A stretch of DNA of 64,000 nucleotides from assembly GCA_963663365.2 (NCBI GenBank), contig CAXXIH010000004.1, forward strand, positions 806,001-870,000, written 5' to 3'. The notes under the pieces were generated by a model. That model worked only from the letters and a program-made list of their open reading frames with translations. It searched no databases and was not told the DNA's origin. Made by a program: the position numbers and the translations under genes. The stretch is from G963663365 sp963663365. GTDB lineage: Bacteria; Hinthialibacterota; Hinthialibacteria; Hinthialibacterales; G963663365. Shown piece by piece: positions 35,289 through 42,020 of the stretch; position 1 is the stretch's first letter, and the number at the start of each line of letters is the position of its first letter.

Positions 35289-37277
35289 ATGATGAAGCGG
35301 ATCGTCAATTACTACTCTTTCCTTGTTGTGCCTTTACTAATTGCTTTTTCCTGTATCCCCTCGTTCGGCGTTGGCGAACCTATCGACACATCAAAAAATT
35401 TCCCGGACACAAACTTTCTTGCTGCCATCCAAGTGAAGCTCGGTGAAGGCTTCACAGCCGAGGATGCCGTGGCCTACTCCGGAAAATTGAATCTTCGTAA
35501 TAAACAAATCACAAATCTTGAAGGAATCAAATATTTTCCAAATTTATCTCAACTGGACTGTAGTCATAACAACCTGCAAACTCTCGATCTCTCGATCAAT
35601 CCCTGCCTATTCACACTAGATTGTCAGTACAACAACCTCACATACCTGGACCTATCCGGTAATCCGGATTTAGAGCGAATCATCTGCGATTTCAATAGGC
35701 TTGAAGTCCTCGAACTTGGTGACAAGCCAAATTTGATTGAACTACGATGCTGGAGCAATTTTCTGCATGAACTGGATCTATCAGGCTCGCCGCAGCTGGA
35801 CACGCTCGATTGCAATTGGAACGAACTTACATCGCTGGAACTATGCGACGTTCCTAATTTAATTGACCTATGGTGTAGTGCCAATAAAATTGAGGTACTC
35901 GATCTGGCAAAAACTCCGGGATTAGAAACACTCGATTGCAGCGGTAATCGACTGACAGAACTGGAAATCTCTGAGGTCCCTTGGCTTACTTCATTGGAAT
36001 GCAGTTCAAACAAGATCTCGGAACTTGATGTTTCCGGACATTCAAGCTTAAGAACATTGAACTGTGGCGGCAATGAATTGACAACACTGAGCGTCTCCAA
36101 CAATCCCGATCTCGAATTGTTAAATTGTTGCTCTAATCGATTATCCGAACTGAATGTATTTAATAATCCTCTTCTCAAAGAACTTCGGTGTAGTGAAAAT
36201 CTCTTAACTACACTCGATGTAAGTGAAAACACTGGACTTAAAACTCTGTATTGCGGCGATAATCAGCTTCGCAACCTGAATCTATCCGGCAATCTTGAGT
36301 TGGAGAATTTAAATTGCGAGAAAAATCAGCTGGTTCAGTTGGAACATTCCAACAATCCCAATCTAAAAACTGTTATATGCGGCTTTAATCCGTTGACGGC
36401 GTTAAGCCTATGCGATACTCCAAACGAATCCATTTCCACTCTTGAATGCCAAAACTGCGAGTTGACATCATTAGATCTATTTAACCATTTCGGTATAGCA
36501 TCACTGGACTGCAGCAACAATCAAATGAACGTCATCGATCTATCCGTAAATTGGGATATTCAAGTATTAGTTTGTAGTGGAAACAAGTTGACTGAGCTTG
36601 ATGTTACACAGAATCATGAATTAGTGGAGATCAATTGCAGCAGCAATATGCTATCAAAATTACAGCTGCCGGAATCTGCCTCCTTTCGTAAAGTAGATTG
36701 TCACGGGAATGAACTGACGACAATGGAATTCCCCGCAAAAACAATAATACACTCATTGGATTGTTCATATAATAACTTTGAAATTCTGGATATGTCGAAT
36801 ATAACTATCACCAGAATTAATTGCAGCAACAATCTCCTGGCTGAACTAATCCTTTGCAAGAAACGGCCCTTTTTATACACATCAATATGTGCATCGAATA
36901 ACAGGCTGACACGAGTCGATTGGGGATTAACCAGGGGATCTTTGAGTGTTGATTTAAATAACAATCAATTATCGGAACTGAATCTTACAGATAATGTCCA
37001 TAGTGTATATTTCTTCTACATTGCTGACAATCAGTTGGATGACATCTCATATTTTATTGAGTCTGGCTTATTTTCTTTGGGAGGTCTGCTTGATATTCGC
37101 AATAACAATTTGGACGAAGGGGACTGTGACGATGTACTCGCACTTATAGAACAGTTTGGAGAACCAATCTATGAAAGCGACACCGGCGAATTGTTTAGAG
37201 GAATCTTATACTCCCCCCAACGTGGCCTCGATCCCTACCTCTGCGGTACGGCCGTAAATGAATGGCTAGCGCACTGA
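35289..37277 (+). CDS. exported leucine-rich-repeat protein
   Basis: A 662-residue protein with an N-terminal signal (YYSFLVVPLLIAFSC...), a short cap (TNFLAAIQVKLGEGFTAED) and then about 24 LRR units of 21 residues with the pattern L-x-x-L-x-C-x-x-N-x-L-x-x-L-D-L/V-S. The repeated Cys before Asn is typical of bacterial cysteine-type LRRs, also called internalin-like. The end (NNNLDEGDCDDVLALIEQFG) is a C-terminal cap. It likely binds protein or glycan partners outside the cell. Base composition is clearly AT-richer than the neighbours, no ribosome site is visible, and an IS lies just downstream, which together suggest acquisition by transfer. The start could also be 35292. Confidence 0.8.
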   Translation: MMKRIVNYYSFLVVPLLIAFSCIPSFGVGEPIDTSKNFPDTNFLAAIQVKLGEGFTAEDAVAYSGKLNLRNKQITNLEGIKYFPNLSQLDCSHNNLQTLDLSINPCLFTLDCQYNNLTYLDLSGNPDLERIICDFNRLEVLELGDKPNLIELRCWSNFLHELDLSGSPQLDTLDCNWNELTSLELCDVPNLIDLWCSANKIEVLDLAKTPGLETLDCSGNRLTELEISEVPWLTSLECSSNKISELDVSGHSSLRTLNCGGNELTTLSVSNNPDLELLNCCSNRLSELNVFNNPLLKELRCSENLLTTLDVSENTGLKTLYCGDNQLRNLNLSGNLELENLNCEKNQLVQLEHSNNPNLKTVICGFNPLTALSLCDTPNESISTLECQNCELTSLDLFNHFGIASLDCSNNQMNVIDLSVNWDIQVLVCSGNKLTELDVTQNHELVEINCSSNMLSKLQLPESASFRKVDCHGNELTTMEFPAKTIIHSLDCSYNNFEILDMSNITITRINCSNNLLAELILCKKRPFLYTSICASNNRLTRVDWGLTRGSLSVDLNNNQLSELNLTDNVHSVYFFYIADNQLDDISYFIESGLFSLGGLLDIRNNNLDEGDCDDVLALIEQFGEPIYESDTGELFRGILYSPQRGLDPYLCGTAVNEWLAH

Positions 37278-37425
37278 TTTAAACAAATCCCAATCACCGG
37301 TACATCCCGGCGTGCTTTCGTGATTCTACTTTCTCCTCTCCACGCTCTGCTTTCTCGCGACCGAATGGTCGCGCCGGAGGGCGAATTCCGCCAGGGGCGG
37401 AATGAGCCGCTTGTTGTTCTAAGCT
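37278..37425. repeat. repeat modules between the LRR gene and the IS target repeat
   Basis: CGTGCTTTCGTGATTCTAC, a pyrimidine tract, a GCGACC-GAAT-GGTCGC hairpin (37357-37372) and a GGAGGGCGAATTCC...GAGCCGCTTGT module. The hairpin arms differ from the 34656 copy at two pairs and both pairs are kept. Confidence 0.65.
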
Positions 37426-37620
37426 AAACATGTATCTCTATCGGGTGGCCCAGACACGCGTTAGCGCGTCTGGGTGCACAAGCACAAGAGGCGGACAATA
37501 ATATTGCCAACCACAAAAAACTCCCCCGCCATCCACCAACTCCGCATACTTTTCGTGCCCTTCATTATTCTTTCGTGCTTTCGTGATTCAAATATTTACC
37601 AATTCGCCCCGCAGGGTGCT
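37426..37620 (+). repeat. 195-base direct repeat flanking the IS, left copy
   Basis: Identical base for base to 39286-39480. It is itself a stretch of the intergenic repeat mosaic: AACATGTATCT, then a CCCAGAC/GTCTGGG hairpin module, CCGCCATCCACCAACTCC, TCGTGCTTTCGTGATTCAAAT and CGCCCCGCAGGGTGCT. Interpreted as a long target-site duplication. Confidence 0.88.
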
Positions 37621-39285
37621 CTTGACTTCACATTTGCGACACCCTTACTTTTTATGAATGGCATCAAATAGAATCTGTTGTTCCTTATCCATTCTCAGCA
37701 CTCTTTTTTTCTTCATTTTCGAATCTGGAAGTGTGTAGTGCATTTCGTACATATTGTGTGTCAGTTCCCCCGCCCTCTTTGCGCTCATCACGATCTTTTT
37801 GTTTTTCAATAGCCGCTCCAGTTCCTTGTAAATGGCATAGGCCGCAAAGGCGATGCACAGGTGGGCTTCAATCCGACGTCTTCGATAGTGATGAATCGGA
37901 CGCACTCGCAAATCGGTTTTCGAAATACGGAAGGCTCTCTCGATCTGCCATAGGTGAGAATACTGTTCGGCAATCTTCTTGGCGCCAAGGCGCGTATTGG
38001 TCAAATATCCTTTCAAACCATCCCATTTTTGATCCGCAAGCACCTTCTCTTCATCAATCCGTACCGATACCGCGCCGTCCATCACCAAGAACTTGTTGTA
38101 CCCTCGATTGTTGAGGTTCTCTTTGGTCAAACGCCCGCTCCGGATGCGTTTCTGAAGCCGGGATAAGCCTTTTTCCCGATTCCGTGCATCCTTGCTTGCA
38201 CGCTTTGCCGAATACGTGACGGCCAAACGCGTACCATCCTCACGCTTCAACACAAAGTGATCGCCATGTTGGTAAGCTCTTGGAGCGGGACAGAATTTCT
38301 TGCTTGATTTCTTCGCTTTCAGTCTTGATCCGTGCTCCGATAATGAACCGATAGTGGGCTTCGGAAAGACGCGCTAAGTTGGCTTTCGAAAGCATGGCGG
38401 CGTCGGCGACAACAATCGGTTGTTGAAATCCATACCGTTTTTGAATTTGGGTGAGTGTGGGTAGCAACGTGTGGCCTTCAAAGGTGTTGCCTTCAAATAC
38501 ATCGTAACCGATGGGCAAGCCACCCTCCCCAACCAACAATCCCAACATGATTTGTGGATGCTGGAACTTCCCGTCTTTGGAAAAACCGATCTTTCGCAAA
38601 TCATCCTCGTCTTCAGCTTCAAAATACAACGTGGTCATGTCGTAAAAAACGACCGAGATGGAACCCAAGTGCTTTTGGCTGTGCCGGTAAACGATTTGTT
38701 CGACTTCTTGTTTGTAGCGGCCGTGCAGACGGTCGAGAAATGCATACAGCGTATTAACAGACAGCGAACATACCTTCATAACGGTAAAGATAGTCAACCG
38801 TCTTCAGTTTGCTGGTAGGAAAAGCCAAACGGGCAATCACGAGGTGTCGAAATAAACGGTCATCAATTTGATTGAAACCGATGTGATCGAATAAGCTTCC
38901 AAAAATCAGTTCGGGACCAATCGTGCGAATACTGGCATTCGATAACGAATCCATAGCATTTTCGACAATTAAATCCGTTGCGCTTTCCAGGGCGAAGAGT
39001 TTGCTTTGGTATGGATCCGATTTTTGGGCAATACTCTGGGCCTGGAGCCACATGCGCTCGATGACAGCAGGATCTTTTGAAGTTCCTATGGTCTGAACAA
39101 CACGGTACTTCCCTTTTTCTTTGCGGATGACTTTCACACTGGTCGAACCGCTACGATTAACAATCTTCCGCGCAAACATTTTTTTAATTTAACTTTGCGA
39201 CACCCAAATCACAACCCCGCCAAAACTTAAGTGCCATAATATCAATAGGTTATAAATTTGAACATTTGAGCCTTATGAAGTCAGG
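37621..39285 (-). mobile_element. IS1634-type insertion sequence (IS4 superfamily), transposase broken
   Basis: A 1665-base element lying exactly between two identical 195-base direct repeats. Its ends are imperfect inverted repeats: CTTGACTTCA at 37621-37630 and, from the other strand at 39285, CCTGACTTCA. It carries one transposase gene, reading right to left and split by two frameshifts. IS1634 of Mycoplasma mycoides and IS1549 are known for making unusually long, variable target duplications, which fits what is seen. Confidence 0.85.
37645..39179 (-). pseudogene. IS1634-family DDE transposase with two frameshifts
   Basis: Three frames join into one transposase of about 510 residues, the usual IS1634 length. 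Frame 1 (39179 to 38754) is the N-terminal part. Frame 2 (usable from about 38770 to about 38262) carries the first two catalytic Asp in VFYDMTTLYFE and IVVADAAML. Frame 3 (about 38262 to 37645) carries the Glu in YSHLWQIERAFRISKTD, a YREK-like motif. Continuity across the breaks is clear, for example VDYLYRYEGM into SLSVNTLYAFLD and SRS into AYQHGDHFVLKRED. Both breaks need a +1 step, near 38766 and near 38265. Either the gene is dead or the assembly has two single-base errors; programmed shifting at both sites is unlikely. Confidence 0.85.
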
Positions 39286-39480
39286 AAACATGTATCTCTA
39301 TCGGGTGGCCCAGACACGCGTTAGCGCGTCTGGGTGCACAAGCACAAGAGGCGGACAATAATATTGCCAACCACAAAAAACTCCCCCGCCATCCACCAAC
39401 TCCGCATACTTTTCGTGCCCTTCATTATTCTTTCGTGCTTTCGTGATTCAAATATTTACCAATTCGCCCCGCAGGGTGCT
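39286..39480 (+). repeat. 195-base direct repeat flanking the IS, right copy
   Basis: Identical to 37426-37620. The base following it (GACTAATTAAATC) continues the same mosaic order as GACCAACCAAATC after GCAGGGTGCT at 48481, whereas the left copy is followed by IS sequence. This confirms the right junction. Confidence 0.88.
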
Positions 39481-39508
39481 GACTAATTAAATCCTACGAA
39501 TACACCCC

Positions 39509-39740
39509 GAAATCGTGAGTCCCGCCCTGGCGGGATCCTGCCCGGTCACGGGCTCTACTTTCTCCTCTCTACTCTCTCCTTTCTCGCCGCCCACGACGGC
39601 GTGCAGGATGCCGACCAATTTATTTTCCATGACGCTTCATTTGGAGCCCGGGCCGCGCGTATGCGCGCACCGGCTGCTTTTAATCCGGGCGGCGTTAGCC
39701 GTCATGCCAACGGAGGTTCCCCGGCGTGGGCCGTTAGGCG
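39509..39740 (+). repeat. repeat modules downstream of the IS
   Basis: In order: CCGAAATCGTGAGTCCCGCCCTGGCGGGATCCTGCCCGGTCACGG in pieces matching 10226 and 48835, a pyrimidine tract, CGCCGCCCACGACGGCG, the second copy of the 68-base repeat (39646-39713) and GGGCCGTTAGGCGTCA, which runs into the stop codon of the next minus-strand gene. Confidence 0.68.
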
Positions 39741-40556
39741 TCATAAAAACGGAAATTCACCCGCACGGATGCCGTTTTTCGAAATCTCAATCACGAGACC
39801 GTCATAACTCATCTCAACCCCGCTGGGCAAGGTGGCGTTGGTTTCAGCATGATCGAGATCATGGGCGATATGAACCAAGTAGGCTTTTTTCGGCGCGAGA
39901 GCCTGAACCACTTCTAATGCTTCAGCCACCGTAAAATGCGTGGAGTGCGGACGGTGCCGTAATGCATCAATCAGCAAAACATCCAACCCCTGTAACCGTT
40001 CCATACTGGACTCGGGAACACGATTCGTATCGTTCAAATAAGCAAATGGTCCGATACGAAAACCGTACACTTCAAGTTTGCCGTGATAAATCGGGATCGG
40101 TTCGGCCATTATTGCGCCGATCTGCACAGGCTCGGTGAGCTCTTTAAAATCGACTTTGGGGACGCCTCCCCCTTTTTGCATCGGATTATCGAAATAATCG
40201 AATACGGACCGAAGTTTCTTCACAGCGCGGGGATGAGCATAGGCGGGAATATTCTGGCCGCCATTCATGTAGCCAAAGGACCGCAAATCGTCGCACCCGT
40301 AAATATGATCGGCGTGTTCGTGTGTATAGAGAACAGCGTCCAGCTCACGGATTTGAAAGGTCAGTGCCGCATCACGCAAATCGGGAGAAGTATCGACAAG
40401 CACACTGGTACCGCCCTGCTGAATATAGAGCCCCGAACGCCTTCGTTTGTTTTTCGGATTGGCTGAGGTGCACACCTCGCAATCGCACCCGATAGCAGGC
40501 ACACCACTCGAGGTCCCGCTGCCTAAGACAGTTATGCGTAATGTTTTTTCCGGCAT
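39741..40556 (-). CDS. metallo-beta-lactamase-fold hydrolase (PhnP/RNase Z-like)
   Basis: A 271-residue MBL-fold enzyme. LGSGTSSGVPAIGCDCEVC starts the fold and holds the zinc-type CDCEVC cluster found in PhnP-like phosphodiesterases. YTHEHADHIYG is the HxHxDH metal motif, and LIDALRHRPHSTHFTV and HIAHDLDH give the remaining ligands. PhnP cleaves cyclic ribose phosphates, but many relatives have unknown substrates. It follows hypD by 54 bases and may be the last gene of the hyp operon. Its stop codon is supplied by the neighbouring repeat module (GGCGTCA). Confidence 0.85.
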   Translation of the reverse strand: MPEKTLRITVLGSGTSSGVPAIGCDCEVCTSANPKNKRRRSGLYIQQGGTSVLVDTSPDLRDAALTFQIRELDAVLYTHEHADHIYGCDDLRSFGYMNGGQNIPAYAHPRAVKKLRSVFDYFDNPMQKGGGVPKVDFKELTEPVQIGAIMAEPIPIYHGKLEVYGFRIGPFAYLNDTNRVPESSMERLQGLDVLLIDALRHRPHSTHFTVAEALEVVQALAPKKAYLVHIAHDLDHAETNATLPSGVEMSYDGLVIEISKNGIRAGEFPFL

Positions 40557-40610
40557 ACGATAAGACTAAAAGCCGCCCCGCAAGCTCACAATAGCGCCAT
40601 AGGCAAAACT

Positions 40611-41750
40611 TCAGCGGTTGTACCGGTAATGCGCATTACAAGTACCTTCATGCGACACCATACAAGGGCCGCGTGGGCGGTCTGGTGTGCAGGCTTTGCC
40701 GAACAAGGCGCACTGTTCGGGCCGTTTGGCTCCACGTAAAACATCTCCGCAAACACAACCCCGTTCGGGGGGCAGCTCGGGCAAAGGTGGCAAATCCCAA
40801 CGTTCGAGATCGTGTGCCGCATATTGTTCCCGGATTCCCAGCCCGCTGCCGGGAACAGTTCCGAGGCCGCGCCAATCGTCATTACGCGCCTCAAAAACAT
40901 CCTGCATTACTGCGACAGCTTTCCGGTTGCCTTCAGTGCGCACCAGACGCTCGTATTGGTTTTCAACTTCGGCCCGCCCCTCACGCACCTGCGCGGCAAG
41001 CATCGCTAAGGCTTGCATAATATCCGTAGGCTCAAAACCGGCGACCACACACGGTTTCCCGTACTCTTCGGCTAAAAACCTGTACGGTTCGCAGCCGGTG
41101 ATCGTGCTCACATGCCCCGGACAAATAAATCCATCCAAAACAATATCCCCGCCCGCAGCTAATGCCCGCATCGGCTGAGGCATTGTTTTGTGCGCAGAGA
41201 ATAAATAGAAATTCTGTATATTCTGCTTATGCGCGGCCTGAATCGTGGCTGCGCTGAGTGGCGCTGTTGTTTCAAAACCGACACCCAGGAAAACAACCTT
41301 ACGGGCCGGCTCGTTTTTGGCGATCAAAAGAGCGTCCCAAGGCGAATAGGTAATCCGTACATCCGCCCCGCATTCGGTACGCGCTTTCTCTAAAGTGCCG
41401 TTGCTGCTCGGCACACGCATCAAATCGCCGAATGTACAAATCGTCACATCCGGCATCCCCGCCAGCTGACGGGCTCGTTCAATATAAGCATCGGAAGTCA
41501 CACAAACCGGACATCCCGGCCCTGAAAGAAGCGTCAGTTCCGGAGGAAGAATTTGTCTGAGTCCGTATTGAAAAACGGCTTGGGTATGCGTGCCACAGAC
41601 TTCCATAAAAGTCATCGGCTGCACACAAAGCGAGTGGATTTTCTGCCGAAGTGCATCCACCTTTTGCGGATCACGAAGTTGTTTGCGTATTTCGCCCGCA
41701 TCCATTCCGGCTGAAGGCCCAAGTCCGGACGCGCCAGGTTTAGCATTCAT
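40611..41750 (-). CDS. hypD: hydrogenase maturation protein HypD
   Basis: A 379-residue Fe-S protein that, with HypC, scaffolds assembly of the Fe(CN)2CO group of [NiFe] hydrogenases. Signatures are FMEVCGTHTQAVFQYGLR, LLSGPGCPVCVT, GFETTAPLSA, FICPGHVSTITG and the C-terminal GCVCGDVLRG...CALFGKAC cluster that binds 4Fe-4S. The start overlaps the hypC stop by ATGA. An internal Met16 could also be the start; the first 15 residues are not typical. Confidence 0.96.
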   Translation of the reverse strand: MNAKPGASGLGPSAGMDAGEIRKQLRDPQKVDALRQKIHSLCVQPMTFMEVCGTHTQAVFQYGLRQILPPELTLLSGPGCPVCVTSDAYIERARQLAGMPDVTICTFGDLMRVPSSNGTLEKARTECGADVRITYSPWDALLIAKNEPARKVVFLGVGFETTAPLSAATIQAAHKQNIQNFYLFSAHKTMPQPMRALAAGGDIVLDGFICPGHVSTITGCEPYRFLAEEYGKPCVVAGFEPTDIMQALAMLAAQVREGRAEVENQYERLVRTEGNRKAVAVMQDVFEARNDDWRGLGTVPGSGLGIREQYAAHDLERWDLPPLPELPPERGCVCGDVLRGAKRPEQCALFGKACTPDRPRGPCMVSHEGTCNAHYRYNR

Positions 41751-42013
41751 ACTTCGGTCTCACTGCCGGAGTTTTGCATCTCTTGGATTTGCAGCTCTTG
41801 CAACTGGCCAAGTTCTTCTAATAGTTCCAAGGTACGTTGTGCTTCTTCGGGATCCAGTTTCTCGATAGCAAACCCGGCGTGAACCAGAACCGTATCTCCA
41901 AGAGCAACATCATCCAAAAGCGAAGTCTGAACCTGGGTGCGCACCCCGCCATAAACGGCCACGCACGATTCGCCATCAATTGATTCAACAGTCATCGGTA
42001 CAGCCAAACACAT
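41747..42013 (-). CDS. hypC: hydrogenase maturation chaperone HypC
   Basis: An 88-residue OB-fold protein starting MCLAVPMTV; the Cys after the initiator Met carries the Fe ligand group together with HypD. GDTVLVHAGFAIEKLDPEEA is the conserved C-terminal helix, followed by a longer Gln/Glu-rich tail than usual. AAAGGA precedes the start by about ten bases. It begins seven bases after the hypF stop. Confidence 0.96.
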   Translation of the reverse strand: MCLAVPMTVESIDGESCVAVYGGVRTQVQTSLLDDVALGDTVLVHAGFAIEKLDPEEAQRTLELLEELGQLQELQIQEMQNSGSETEV

Positions 42014-42020
42014 TACACAA

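Noticed and set aside
38240..38797. Programmed frameshifting in the transposase
   Set aside because: Two separate +1 steps without an obvious slippery heptamer are unlike the single -1 shifts used by IS3-type elements; decay or sequence error is simpler.
37633..39205. TTTGCGACACCC found near both ends of the IS
   Set aside because: It occurs in the same orientation at 37633-37644 and 39194-39205, so it is not the terminal inverted repeat; it may be a by-product of IS evolution and I could not assign a role.
40673..41178. Plus-strand frames of 115 and 163 codons opposite hypD
   Set aside because: Antisense shadows of the conserved hypD sequence.
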